A DNA stretch of 64,000 bases from Triticum aestivum (GCF_018294505.1 NC_057796.1:266453981-266517980), one strand, 5' to 3'; shown: positions 25,223 to 38,000, counted from the first letter of the stretch. Numbers and translations: made by a program. The notes: generated from the letters alone by a model not told the origin.

Positions 25223-26440
25223 CTATCTACAATCAACATAGACAAGCAAAATACTATCAGGTACTAAGTTCATGATAAATTTAAGTTCAATTAATCATAT
25301 TACTTAAGAACTCCCACTTAGATAGACATCCCTCTAATCCTCTAAGTGATCACGTGATCCAAATCAACTAAACCATGTCCGATCATCACGTGAGATGGAG
25401 TAGTTTCAATGGTGAACATCACTATGTTGATCATATCTACTATATGATTCACGCTCGACCTTTCGGTCTCCGTGTTCCGAGGCCATATCTGTTATATGCT
25501 AGGCTCGTCAAGTTTAACCTGAGTATTCCGCGTGTGCAACTGTTTTGCACCCGTTGTATTTGAACGTAGAGCCTATCACACCCGATCATCACGTGGTGTC
25601 TCAGCACGAAGAACTTTCGCAACGGTGCATACTCAGGGAGAACACTTATACTTTGATAATTTAGTGAGAGATCATCTTATAATGCTACCGTCAATCAAAG
25701 CAAGATAAGATGCATAAAAGATAAACATCACATGCAATCAATATAAGTGATATGATATGGCCATCATCATCTTGTGCTTGTGATCTCCATCTCTGAAGCA
25801 CCGTCATGATCACCATCGTCACCGGCGCGACACCTTGATCTCCATCGTAGCATCGTTGTCGTCTCGTCAATCTTATGCTTCTACGACTATCGCTACCGCT
25901 TAGTGATAAAGTAAAGCATTACAGGGCGATTGCATTGCATACAATAAAGCGACAACCATATGGCTCCTGCCAGTTGCCGATAACTCGGTTACAAAACATG
26001 ATCATATCATACAATAAAATTTAGCATCATGCCTTGACCATATCACATCACAACATGCCCTGCAAAAACAAGTTAGACATCCTCTACTTTGTTGTTGCAA
26101 ATTTTACGTGGCTGCTATGGGCTGAGCAAGAACCGTTCTTACCTACGCATCAAAACCACAACGATAGTTTGTCAAGTTGGTGCTGTTTTAACCTTCTCAA
26201 GGACCGGGCGTAGCCACACTCGGTTCAAATAAAGTTGGAGAAACTGACACCCGCCAGCCACCTGTGTGCAAAGCACGTCGGTAGAACCAGTCTCGCGTAA
26301 GCGTACGCATAATGTCGGTCCGGGCCGCTTCATCCAATAATACCGCCGAACCAAAGTATGACATGCTGGTAAGCAGTATGACTTGTATCGCCCACAACTC
26401 ATTTGTGTTCTACTCGTGCATATGACATCTAGGCATAAAA
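25223..26440 (-). mobile_element. Angela untranslated leader
   Basis: Non-coding stretch between the gag start and the primer-binding site, about 1.2 kb, as is usual for BARE/Angela elements. It would hold the packaging region of the RNA. No independent gene is seen. Confidence 0.7.
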
Positions 26441-26456
26441 CCTGGCTCGGATGCCA
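26439..26456 (-). other. Angela primer-binding site
   Basis: On the minus strand TGGCATCCGAGCCAGG follows the 5' LTR end (CCCCAACA, then GTGGC). It resembles the initiator Met tRNA site TGGTATCAGAGCC with two mismatches. Confidence 0.75.
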
Positions 26457-26457
26457 C

Positions 26458-26957
26458 TGTTGGGGAACGTAGTAATTTCAAAATTTTCCTCCGCACACGC
26501 AAGATCATGGTGATGCATAGCAACGGGAGGGGAGAGTGTGTCGACGTACCCTCGTAGACCGAAAGCGTTAGCACAACATGGTTGATGTAGTCGTACGTCT
26601 TCACGATCCGACCGATCAAGTACCGAACGCACGACACCTCCGAGTTCAGCACATGTTCAGCCCGATGACGTCCCTCGAACTCCAATCCAGCCGAGTGTTG
26701 AGGGAGAGTTTTGTCAGCACGACGGCGTGGCGACGATGATGATGTTCTACTGACGCAGGGCTTCGCCTAAGCACCGTTACGATATTATCGAGGTGGACTA
26801 TGGTGGAGGGGGGCACCGCACACGGCTAAAAGATCAATGATCAATTGTTGTGTCTTTGGGGTGCCCCCTGCCCCCGTATATAAAGGAGCAAGGGGGGAGA
26901 GGCGGCCGGCCAGGAGAGGGGCGCGCCAGGAGGAGTCCTACTCCCACCGGGAGTAGG
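26458..26957 (-). mobile_element. Angela 5' LTR, segment 1 (R/U5 and core promoter)
   Basis: Starts TGTTGGGGAACGTAG and is co-linear with the left LTR up to GGGAGTAGG at 26957, where CACTA-2 begins. It retains the TATA box (plus-strand GTATATAAA at about 26,876) but is separated from U3, which lies 31 kb away. Confidence 0.95.
26955..26957. repeat. CACTA-2 target-site duplication, left copy
   Basis: AGG before CACTA. AGG follows TAGTG at 57976-57978. The uninterrupted left LTR has a single AGG at this place, which proves the insertion. Confidence 0.92.
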
Positions 26958-26986
26958 CACTACAAAAAAATACACTTCTGTGATGA
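26958..26986 (+). repeat. CACTA-2 left terminal inverted repeat
   Basis: CACTACAAAAAAATACACTT then CTGTGATGA. It pairs with the right end, whose complement reads CACTACAAAAAAAAGACACA then TCCGTGACA. Confidence 0.9.
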
Positions 26987-27399
26987 TACGTGTTTGTCAC
27001 AGTAGGTCGCGTTTTTTGTCATGCATGTACATCCATGACAAATTTATGATAGAATCAAGATAGTCATACCTGTGCTGTCGTAGAAGTGTTCCATGACATT
27101 ACCAAAATTATCATCACGGAAGTGTCCACTTCCATGACGATAAATCGCGCGTCACATAAGTGCTTTGGTCAAGGGTGACCGACACGTGGCATCCACCGTA
27201 ACGGAACGCCGTTAAGCTATCGGGTCGGATTTTGGATCCGATAACCCGTTAACAGCCCTGACCAATGGGAAATTTCCATGTGTAAAATTCTGATTGGCTG
27301 AAGGGAACACCTGTCAGCTGGTCAGTGGGCCAGATGTCGCCCGTCCATTGGAGGAGACATGCCTATGATACGTCGACACGTGGCTGGGCCCAACAGAGG

Positions 27400-28330
27400 C
27401 CCATATAGGTTAAAAAGGCCGGCCCAGTCAAAGGCCCGTAGAACTTAATCAGGTACTAGTGGGCCAGCCCAATAACGGCCTGCTTAATAAAGGCCCATTT
27501 ACGGCCCGAAGCCAGATCTGGCCCGTTAATTGTTCGCCCAATATTTGGGCCCATTTACGGCCCGAAGCCAGATCTGGCCCGTTAATTGTTCGCCGAATAT
27601 TTGGGCCCATTCGCGGCCCGAAGCCAGATCTGGCCCGTTAATTGTTCGCCGAATATTTGGGCCCAACTACAGCCCAGTGACTTTCGGCCTGTTAGAGGCC
27701 TGATGTAGACATGGGCCCATTTCAGCCCGGTGTGACTTTCGGCCTGGGAATGGCCCGTGCTGCCCATGGGCCATATATGGTCCGACGGGACATCGGGCCC
27801 ACTAACGGCCCGTGCTAAAGGTGGCAACAGTTAAGCCCAACGTGACTTTGGGCCTGTTAAAGGCCTGTCGCGTAATTCGGCCCGTTGATGCCTGTGCTAA
27901 GCTTTCGGCCTCTTAAAGGCCCATGATATCAGTGGGCCAACTAAGGCCCGAGATATGTTTCGGCCTGGTAACGGCCCGTGAGCTAACTGGGCCCAAAACG
28001 GCCCGGTCTACATTTCGGCCTGCTGAAGGCCCGTCGACGACTAGTGAAAATTGAGGCCCAACATGCATTTTGGCCTGCTAAAGGCCCGTGGTTTCATCTC
28101 GGCCGTAACAGGCCAGTACAATATTCAGCCTGTTAATGGCCCAACGCTACCTGGGCCAAACTAAGCGCTGGGTCGACAAAAGGCCCAACTAAAATATAGG
28201 CCGGTGTAAGTTTGGGCCTGGCGCAATGTGTGAAGGCCCCAATCATTCGGGCCCAAGAAAGACGCAGGCCGGCCCAATTGTGGCCCGCTAAAAACCTGGC
28301 CCGTTAGAGTCGAATGTTTCGGTCCGGTCG
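27400..28330. repeat. CACTA-2 left subterminal repeat array
   Basis: Many degenerate GGCCCGTT, GGCCCA, TGGGCC and CGGCCTG words in both orientations. The region matches the array of CACTA-1 in kind but not base for base. Such arrays bind TnpA in known CACTA elements. No gene is present. Confidence 0.8.
27492..27659 (+). repeat. three tandem 56-bp repeats in the subterminal array
   Basis: Copies start near 27,492, 27,548 and 27,604 and share CGGCCCGAAGCCAGATCTGG, then CCCGTTAATTGTTCGCC. They are nearly identical, so this expansion is recent. Confidence 0.9.
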
Positions 28331-28600
28331 ACTACATCTGATTTTTTTTCAGATAGCGAATGATGGCAGTAACTAGTAGGAATTAAGAACAAACCTACTC
28401 TATACAATAAAGAAATTACGGCATAGTAACTAAGAATAAACCTACACTATACAATAAAGGATTTAAGGTATATTACATCCACTGGGCATCGAAGTTCGCC
28501 ACCAGTGATCATAAAGCGCAACGAAGAAGCAGATTACAAAAACTGGGCACCATTGCAGCGTAACAAAATAATACTGAACCGAGACCACTTCCAAGACAGT

Positions 28601-31600
28601 TCAAGAAAGGTTAGCCTTGCGGGGGAACTGCTGCGCAAGCTGCTGAGCAAGGCTGTGAGACCGGCCTAGCATGTCGGTCATAGCTTCCAGGTGTAGCTGT
28701 TTAGCGATGAGGTTCTCATTGGTGTTCTCCGCAATCTTTCTTAGAGATAGGACTTCAAGTCGAAGTTGAGTTGCAGAATGCCTTTCTGCTAGAACTTGGG
28801 ACTGAAGAAGTCGAACTGATTCAGACAACGAATTCTGTGAGCTTGTCTGACTGTTAGTCTCAAGTAACTTGAACACTGCATCAAGACAAGACTTTGGGGT
28901 TGTCTCGCTATCTTCAAGATGTTTTGCCTTCTTTGCTGCAATATATGTTGGGTTTGTCTCACAGCCTTCAGCAGACTTGTGCATGCCATCAGGCATATCA
29001 CCCTGAAACAAAGCAGAGAGATGACAGGTTTTGCACGTGTATAAACAAAGATGATAACTGTTCTGTCAATTCTATCCAATTTCAAATTAGAAAATAAAGA
29101 GTAAGTTCAAAATATCAATAGCATAATTTGGCATTGTTCATAATGCGGGGAGCTTCACCACACTACTGGATTACCATGTCAACATAACAAGCATAGATGA
29201 AGGGCAAAGAAAATCATTGTATCTATTTTGGATAATGTGCATGGCATGTTGTTCATATCATCAGCCACATCAGTAAGATAAAACAGGAGATGACAAGGTG
29301 CAAACGTGGGCTGCTTCACCACACACTGGATTATAGATCCACAAAAACAAGCATACATATAGGGAGTATTAAGTAATGTGCATGGTATGAATAAGGAATT
29401 TGGTTTTACAAGTAAAACTTAGAACTTACGGTTCTTACGAACATGCATTTTGGTAGAAACAGCAAACTAAACAGCAGTAAACGATAGGGAGTATGAGCAA
29501 ATTAAACAGCAGTTGAGGATAAAGGCTTTAGAAGGACTGACTTACATTAACAGTTAACACCGGCTTTATAATGCCCTTCTCCATGTCAAGGGAAGGATAA
29601 CTCAAGAATTTCAGCACAGAATCTTCTTCATAAGCATTGCCTGTACTCTACATTTTGTAGAGAGTAATTATAGATATGATAATACTGGAAGGGATAGAGG
29701 ATAATGAAGATAAGATGCAGATTGATGCTACATAATCAACTACCAATCCCTGGAAGTACAAGCGTTACAGGACAAAATGTACTGACAAGAGCAATGGGCT
29801 ACACTTCTGCACTGGCATTGTCTGTGTATTCTACTTGTTGGTAAGATTAAATATAGATCTGATCTTTTTTAGTAAATGGTGGGCGAGGGAGATAAGATGC
29901 AGAATGCTACAAAATGAACCAATCCCTCTTCCCATAATACAAGAGTGTTTTGAACACTGGTGTACTGTACAAAACGTTCTTATATTATGGGACGGAGGGA
30001 GTAGCTGTTAATGTAAGTACAGTGATAGACCACGTTCAGTCCTTACAAGAGGACTGCAGAGCTAAACCTCTTCAAAAGCATTGGGTTGATTCTAAATTTA
30101 TGTAAGAGTCCATACGGATCTTATAATGTCCACCAAATGGACGATTACGAGGCTAACATGTGCAGTGATGCTACATAATCAAACAGCTATGAAAGTAAGT
30201 ATGGTCATACAGGGCAAGAGGTACTCACAAGAGCAATGCAGTGTGCAGTATAGTTGCGAGATTCTGTGGTCCCTTGAGAACGAATGTTCTTCTGCTAACA
30301 GTTTTCGTACAAGTGAGACATTAAGGCAAATGCAGAAATGTAGTTCAAATTGTGATGTGATATCATAGACAGTACCTTACGCTGCAGCCGAGACCAATGT
30401 GTAACAAGATTATTCCAGTCACCGTCGGATAAATGTAGCACCGGAGACTTTACAGAAATTTCGTTCAGAGGCTTGCCATCGAAGTGCGCTTGCCTCAGGT
30501 AGGAACGATACTTCATCAACGAGTGCTTGAAAAGCGCAACCAACCCTTGCTCGTCATCACAATCCAGTTTGCTCCTCGCCTATTTAAAAGAATGAAATCT
30601 TGTGTCTTCTGTCAGCAGAAACATATGCAGTAATGACCATGAATAACATTAGTACATTACTTACGCGTAAGTTGCGGAGGAAGACTGGAAATTGTTCTGT
30701 GTCTGCGGTATAATCTTTCCATGAAGGAAAGATGCGCACAAAGTTCCTGACAACAACATAAGCTTCGTCTTCTAAACTGGGAAGAAATGGAACAGGGGTC
30801 CTATTTGCTGCAATTGGGGCTCTCTCTGGTTCGAAAAGGGATTTGGCAACTGGATTTGGTGTACTCTTTGCTGGAATGGGGGTTTTGCGTCGTACAGCTG
30901 GTGCTATGTCAACTGGCATAATCATACTGTTTGCTGCAGTTGGGGTCTGCTGAGTTGGGGCATCAGAAATGACCAGTGTAGTAGGGCTAGAGTCTGCTAG
31001 AGTTGGGGTATTTTGTGGGTCAGGTGATATTGCAACTACACCTAATGGGCTATTTGATTTATCAGGTGCCACTACCTTTTCCAAATACTTTGCTTGTGCT
31101 CCTCCACGATCAGCAATCGCCCTCTTCCTTTTGAACGTCTGATACACAAGAACAACATTTGAATGGATAAATATGGTATGATGACAGATGGAATATGTAC
31201 TGAAAATGGATAGGCAGGGCGTATTCACATACACGATGTGTAAACTAAGCTAATGGCAGTTCAACAAAGTAGAAGCAATGCAAAGCATCAGTTGCAAGAT
31301 ATGTGCGAGCAATGTAACCTTGGAAAGTTAGAGCAAGTACCTTGATGGGTGAATAAGATAGGGCATCTTCCTCTGACTCCTCCACTAGGGAGCTACATTG
31401 ACTTAGGTCTCCCTCTAGCTCAGAATCACTGTTAGGATCATATTCTGAGCATGAATCTGTAGGTGGAGAGCGTTTGCATTGCATTGCATCCAGACTTGAT
31501 TTCAGTCCCTTAATGCCAAGTTTGACAGCCATGGCATTGTTCTGCTTTATTCTTTTCATGCGCGCAAGCTCATAATCATTATGATGCTGTTCAGAATCTG

Positions 31601-33597
31601 AGATTCATGAAAACATAAAAAGTAGTCAGATTATCTATGGAATGCATTGCGGATTCAACTCGGAGAGTGTCTCCCTATAAACCCCTGCATATGCAAAGTT
31701 CACCTCCCCAACCGTGCTGACCAGACCACACACAGAAATACAAACCCCTTATGTCTCTATAACAGGCAGGCACACATTTCAAAACTGAAGTAGGAACATT
31801 AGAATCATATGAAATTCGTATTTGAACAAATAAACTAAGCAATTATGAGTGGCGTAATGTTTAGCTTCAAGGGTGGAGTGTTGGTAGTGCGACACAAAGC
31901 AAGTAGGCAGATTGTATTCCATGTAAAAGATCGAAACCTATGTAAAAGCTGGAAATGACACTTTCTTTCTATACAATGCAGTGTTCGTTACCCACACATG
32001 ATGGAAGAGATCACATAGAGAAATACTATTCACTCATGTCTACGGTTCCAGTATTTAGAAACAGGGTGGTCCACCCTAAAAGAATATTGACAACAAATAT
32101 GACAAGGCAAGCATAGATGTAGTGAATCAATCATTTACTTGTGAGCTTACTAGGACAAGTATGCAGAATTGTAACTGCAGTAAGAGACCGTCCAAAATCT
32201 GAATGAAGAAGTTTGTCTAGCACTTATTGTTTGCAACTAATCGACGTGAATAATTGGATATTATATCGAATGAGTAAGAAAGACAAGTAAAATTGTCAAC
32301 AAACCTGGCTTGCAGTAGTAATCTGGGTCAATGTCACTACGACCAACAATCCAAAATGACTAGTTTCTGTTCCGAGGGCCGGAATTTTGAAAACCCTGTG
32401 AACTTTAGAGGTACTAAAGATTACCGAAATACATCTGAACCATTAAGTGTAGGTAGCACTGAGCACACAACAAACCCTAATGACAGTCCTGCCTAATGAG
32501 TAATGAATCAATTAGAAAATGGGTGATGAGGAGTGGCTGCTGAGTGTTGAGGACGTATCTCAGGATAAATCGGGTTGGCTTGGTGGGTGCTGCACGCCTG
32601 AGCCCTGAACGGACTGGGAAGGTAGGCACGGCGGCGCGCCCGGGCAGCGGTGACGCTGTTGGGCGAGCGGCTCCTGGCCTCCTGTTAGTCCGGCGTCTCC
32701 TCCTAGAGTCATGCCGTCCGGGGACGGCAAGTCGCCGGCGAGGCAGGCGGCTGGGGGCGAGTAGAGATCGGAAGCGCGCAGCAGAACAGAGGGGAATCGG
32801 GGCCTGGGACGACCCAAAATCCCAGGGTGGGCCGGCCCACCGTGGGCACCCTGTAGAGATACACACCCGAGCGGCGAACATGCATTTTCGAAACTAATTT
32901 AGGAACATTTAGCTGACCAATTAAACAACTCTGTTTTAATAATATCAGATTCGTATTTGAACAACTAAGCTTGTTTAGCTTGATGGGTGGAGCAGTGTTA
33001 TTATGACACGAAGCACGTATTCTGATCGTATAGTGATCATAAAAGGGGGAAACTCTAAGCATATTTTTTTAGCAAAAGAGGGTTTCCCCTCCGATTTCTA
33101 TTAAAGAAACCACCACGGAACCAACATGATCAATTAAACCCTAAGCATGATCAATTAAACCGTATTATGGCTGTGCCATGGCAGATTTGAAGCTGCAAAC
33201 CGGAGAAATGATATTTAGCATCCATTGTTTGCTTCGAACTAAGAACTAAATTCTAAGAGCTGAAAAGAAAGTAGAGTAACCAAGTTAAGATCTATTTTCT
33301 GGTTGAGATCAAAAAGTTGAGGAGATATGAAGTACCACCTCTCTTGCGGCGCCGTGTAGGCATCGGGGGTGCGATGGCTGTCGGTGGCGTTGAAGCAGAT
33401 CTGCGACGGTAGACGGGTGCATCGGGGGATAAGTCCCGTTGCGGTGGAAGAGAAGGTCGTGTGAGCGGCCCCGGCAAAGAGGACGACGGCGCCGATGAAG
33501 CGAGAGGACGCGATGCAAGGCTATTGGTCCGTCGCCGTGGATGAGAAACGTCCATCTCTAGCAGTGGACGACGCGGTCTTGGTAGGCGCTCCGGCAT
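28601..33597 (-). CDS. TnpA-like transposase, Transposase_24 (Ptta/En/Spm) type, multi-exon
   Basis: Minus-strand gene with these readable exons: 33597-33339 (Pro/Arg-rich start), 31597-31341, 31138-30665, 30579-30376, 30294-30229, 29640-29546 and 29002-28601. Donors and acceptors follow GT/AG and phases agree, except that one linking exon before 29640 is not identified. The exon at 30376-30579 with 30229-30294 resembles the Transposase_24 core (YRSYLRQAHF, DGDWNNLVTHW, then QKNIRSQGTTESRNY). The last exon is a Gln/Leu-rich coiled coil (LLQSQVLAERHSATQLRLEV). Proteins of this type bind subterminal repeats of CACTA elements, here the array just beyond its 3' end. A rearranged related locus follows at 35.0-38.5 kb. 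Function is by family; expression is unknown. Confidence 0.7.
29922..30001. mobile_element. short Stowaway-like MITE in an intron
   Basis: About 80-bp foldback CCCTCTTCCCATAATACAAG ... CTTATATTATGGGACGGAGGGAG, followed by TA. It is the compact CCCATAATATAAGA type of Stowaway, lying in an intron of the TnpA-like gene. Confidence 0.75.
32530..32880. other. GC-rich block inside a TnpA intron
   Basis: A 350-base GC-rich stretch in an otherwise AT-rich intron, open in several frames on both strands but without recognisable domains. It resembles GC-rich plant 5' exon sequence and might be a captured exon or a further exon-1-like copy. I cannot decide. Confidence 0.35.
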
Positions 33598-33599
33598 GG

Positions 33600-34380
33600 T
33601 GGAGGACGGTGGCGATGGATGTGGTGGAGGACGGCGGCGATGGATGGGGTGGCGGACGGAGGCTGGTGTGGGGATGGGGTGTTCTAGCGCGGACGGTGTA
33701 TGAATGGGAAAATGGAGGGAGAGGTACGGGGAACCATGTTTTTGGGACGCGCCTGTCTGAAATATGGGAAAGTTACGAACTTAGCCCCCGTTTAAAATTT
33801 GGACGTCTCGTCGGTTGGGGATAGGACGGTAATCTCGCATCTCGCCAATATTTGCCCAGAGCGATTTCGGGCGAGGAGAGGGTGGTTGGCGCCCATGGTT
33901 GGCGCCCACGGTGTATGAACGGGGCTGACAGGTAGGGCGGTTGTGTCACGTCTGAGTGAAGTTACAAACCTGCCCCTATTGAAAATATTTGCCTACATCG
34001 ATTTCGGCCGAGTCGAGTTTGTTTTGCCGCCCACCGTGTATGAATGGGGAATGGAGGGAGAAACAGAGGTCTTTCGGACGAGCTTGAATCAAATGAGTTT
34101 TGCCGCCCATGTTTGACGCCCACCGTGTCGGAATGGGCTCAGAGGCGGTCGTGTCACGTCTAATTGAAGTTACTAACCTACCCCTATTTAGAGCAGTGGA
34201 AATCGGGCCGATGGATTGTCCGTGTAATGGGTAGACAGTAATTTCCATCTCCCAAACACTTGGCTTCGGGCAGCCGACGTGGGAGTGGACATTTTGCTGC
34301 TTCTTTCGAATTTTGGGACAATAAGCATCCACGTTTACCCTGGCAACTAAATTCGAATCCATTTTGTATTCCTATATGAA
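33600..34380. promoter_or_regulatory. upstream region of the CACTA-2 TnpA-like gene
   Basis: No gene. Contains GGTGGAGGACGG(T/C)GGCGATGGAT tandem words at 33,597-33,650. A diverged direct repeat follows (GCGCCCACGGTGTATGAACGG ... TGTGTCACGTCTGAGTGAAG at 33,900-33,965; CGCCCACCGTGTCGGAATGG ... CGTGTCACGTCTAATTGAAG at 34,118-34,170). The related upstream text GGGACGCGC(C/T)TGTC at 33,747 and 12,114 shows that both TnpA-like genes share a promoter ancestry. Confidence 0.5.
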
Positions 34381-35028
34381 TCTTTATAAATCATTCTATG
34401 TGTTTTTATATATCTTCAAAAGGACGACAAAGATGTATTCCACTGTCATATATGAATATGGTTTACAAATGCCGATACTCAAATTCAGAAACTAGAATCC
34501 AGTTTAAGGTGAATTCGAATATTTGGAACACTTCATGTCCAACTCAAATGTCACACGCAGCATAATGTGTACTCCCATTTAGATATGTACACAAGCGATG
34601 TATCAAGATTCAAATACCGAGTCAATCAACCAAGAATGTACAGAACTAACAGACATATAAACACTTATAGAGTATATGGATCAATAATATCAACTAACAT
34701 ACATAAGCCAGGCCGCTGTACTTTTTTTGGCTACAACAGCATCCTTTTTTAGCCAGCATCTTGGCCCTTTCCGATGCGTGCCACTTATGGTCCATCTATA
34801 CTACTACTATTGCTGAATGCACATTCAGCCCGATTGGCATATTTGTAGGTCTGGCACAGCAATCCAAATGAAATGTCTCCGAGTCTTATCAATTAATACA
34901 GACTTGTGCTCAAATAAAATTACAAACCAAAAAACAAAAAACAATTATTACATGATCTCTAAAACAAATGGTTTGATTGATTACATGAACAGACAACACA
35001 AAGGTTATTCAACTATGGAAAGAACATT
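34381..35028. other. gene-free AT-rich spacer
   Basis: No domain, long open frame or terminal repeat is seen between the two TnpA-like loci. Confidence 0.6.
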
Positions 35029-38000
35029 TCACCTATGATTTACCAAGTAGGAATTTAATTTCCTTTTTTCCTTCAGGACCTTAACAATCTGGTCAGTCTC
35101 AGCTTGCTTCGTTTTGAAATCCACCAAATATTTAATGGTTGTCTTGAGTACTGCTTGTGATTGTGCTGTTTGCTTCCTCAACATGTCAACTTCATCTCTA
35201 AGTGCAGAAGCAGAATCTCTTTCTACCACTAGTTTAGCCTCTAGAGCATCAGCAGTTGGCAATTCATAATGCACGATTGGGCCGGTGCCACTGCTGTGGG
35301 ATGATGCAACGTCCATGGGGACCTCGCTCTTTGATCTTGGGCTAACCTGTTTTGCCATTAAAGTTCCGATTGGATTCAGAAAAGTTGAAGTTAGCAAAAC
35401 ATCTCAACTGGGAGTTATAACAGCAAACCAGTTAAACAAACAAGGAATTAAAGAGTTTCAATTGGATGCTGAAAAGTAGTTATTAACATCATTGTAACCC
35501 GCTGTTGCAGCAGCAAAGCAGTTAAACAAACAAGTAGATATTTAAGTTAAGGCAAACAGGTAATTCTTAACAGTAAGTATCAAACACATAGATAGGCGCA
35601 GTCTACAATATGATTAACAGGCTGTGCCATTATGTAATCAGTAGCAAACTAAATTAAGCCAAGCAACGTAATTGAACAATTTTGCAATAAGTGGCTAACT
35701 AAAATTCCGAGAAGCAGGTAACTGAACTTACGCTAGTTCTTTGTACAGGCACACTGCAACTTCTTTTTCGCTTACAAGGTTGTACGAAGGAGTCCATGGC
35801 ATCAATTGCTTGGATACGCAGTCCCAATACTTCTTTCTTCCCACACTGCATGGGTAAGTCGAATGGTTAATCTGGTAAGATGGTGCGTCCTTGATATGTT
35901 ATATGAGGACGTGTAGTCAGACTAGTTGTAGCCAAACACATCACACTGGCTTTTACTGTATATTTCATGCGATTACTTTTGGCATATCGAGATCTAAGCA
36001 ATCTACAATAGGATGAAAAGACTGGCATCCTTCACATTATTGGCGAACTCAGTTCATAGAAACAAGCAATTCAACCATTCTGTGGGTAAATCAAAAGCGC
36101 CACTGGAATATTTTTCACTATCCAATCATACACGCAAAAAGGGGCGACGCCACCATAGGGGCTGGTATGGGCGGCCGCCTCAGGTGGCTGGAAAGTGTGC
36201 ACCTAGTTTGAGTCGTCCAGGTTGGCCCATGCTAGTTTTGTTCGTCCCAACGCACGAGCAGGCAATGTAAAAAATGAAGAAAAATGTTTCAATTTGGATG
36301 GGCCAATAACATAAGTGCAAGGCAGGCCCTATAGCAGGCTCGCGGCCCAAACGAGCGCCTCCCATATCGATCGACAGCAGGAAAAATCCCAATTCATTCG
36401 CTCCAGCCTCCAGTCTGGTTCGCTCCTAACCTAGCCGCCGCTGGACAGACCGACACAGCACTTCCTCGCGCCCTCGTTGGAGGGCGGTCGCCGGGCTTCA
36501 AGCGAACGGAAGGACAAGAAGATGAAGATCCAACCCTGGGTGTAGCCTGCGTGGGAGGCAGCGGCGGCAGCACGGGCATGGCATCGAGCTTGCGCAAACG
36601 GACAGTCGCAGCTTGCAAGAGTAGCATGCGCAACGAGCAGGTACATCACATCCCTGATTATATCTAATTCAACTCTTCAATTTCTGGCCAATAGTTAAAC
36701 CTGACGGTGTTGTAAAACTGCTTGTATGTAGGGAATCTATGAGAAAATGAAACCAATTTCTACTTATTTTATAACTCCCCCAATCAATACTGAACTGACT
36801 GAATCTGATGTATCTAATCAAGTTTCCGGTGCAAACATACAAGCTCATGTTGTTCTTGAGCCTGAAGTGTCTAATGAACAGACTGCTAATGAAGGATTTG
36901 ATGCAAACATTTTACATGCTCCTGGTGATGAACATATAGTGTCTAATGAGGGATCTAATGCAAGCATTTTGCAAGCTCATTGAAGGATTTAGTGTCTAAT
37001 GATGATCTACTATGTTGAGAGAGACAGAGATTTGCAGGCATTGATGACAAGCAAATTATAGTGCATTTTCATAGCTTGAGGAAACGTCGAGGCCATCTAC
37101 CAGAAAGTCCCCGTATCATGACAACATAGCATAAATACTTTTCTAATCTGTTGTTTGAAACTATTGGCATACTTGTGCAGGATAGATATATTGATATGCA
37201 GTTTGCGCACTGGTTATACGTGCAATTACACTTCGATATTTTCAGCCAGAGAACGAATAATTCAAGCAGGTACAGACCATGTTTGTAGTCCTTGTACACC
37301 ATGTTGCATTTTGTGTTTTTTGGTGCTTGCATCATTTAGTGTTTATAATCTGAACTACTTTGGATCATTAGCTGGTTTTCAAAGTGCATGTAGCTTCACA
37401 TTTCTCAAGTTATGTTGATTTCCGGAGTGCAAGTGCCTTCGTATTTTTTAAGTTAAATGTTCGCCCCTGGTAACTTGAATTCGTGGATCAGCCACTGCAC
37501 ACAAATCATACACGAATGCCAGTACGAATTAAATGAAATGCAGGGACTTACGCTAGCTCGTTGTACAGGCTCACTGCAGCTCTGCTTGCGCTTGGGATGT
37601 TCCATGTACAAGTCCATGTTACCACTTGCTTGGATGTGCAGGCCTTGTGCTCCTTGCATCCCCCTCTGCATTTTTGACACGGCGAATGGTTGATCAAATA
37701 AGAGGAATCGACCTTGATGTTGTACCGGAGGACAGATACTTACAAGGTTATACGGGTGTGCAGGATGTGTACCAGATCCCGTAGCGCCGTCATGCTTCGC
37801 TAAAAAATGGATTTGCTTGTTTCAGATGATATCTCCAGAAGAAATAAGAGTTAAAGTCAGAGTTGCATAGGCGTGTAAGCTAAGAGAGCAGTGAAAGGAT
37901 ATCCAAACATCGTCGGAACAGTGCACAAGGGAGTGATGTGTGGATACCTAGTTCGGGCCGGCGTTTGGGCATGCTCGCCTAGCTAGAGTGCGGGTCACTT

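Noticed and set aside
21210..26457. Possible integrated plant virus, because of reverse transcriptase
   Set aside because: Domain order protease, integrase, RT, RNase H, together with LTRs, PBS, PPT and TTTAT duplication, is that of a Copia retrotransposon.
27492..27659. CRISPR-like array
   Set aside because: Repeats are contiguous, without unique spacers, in a plant CACTA subterminal region.
32477..32897. Candidate gene on either strand
   Set aside because: GC-driven frames inside a TnpA-like intron. No domain and no start context. Kept only as a GC-rich block.
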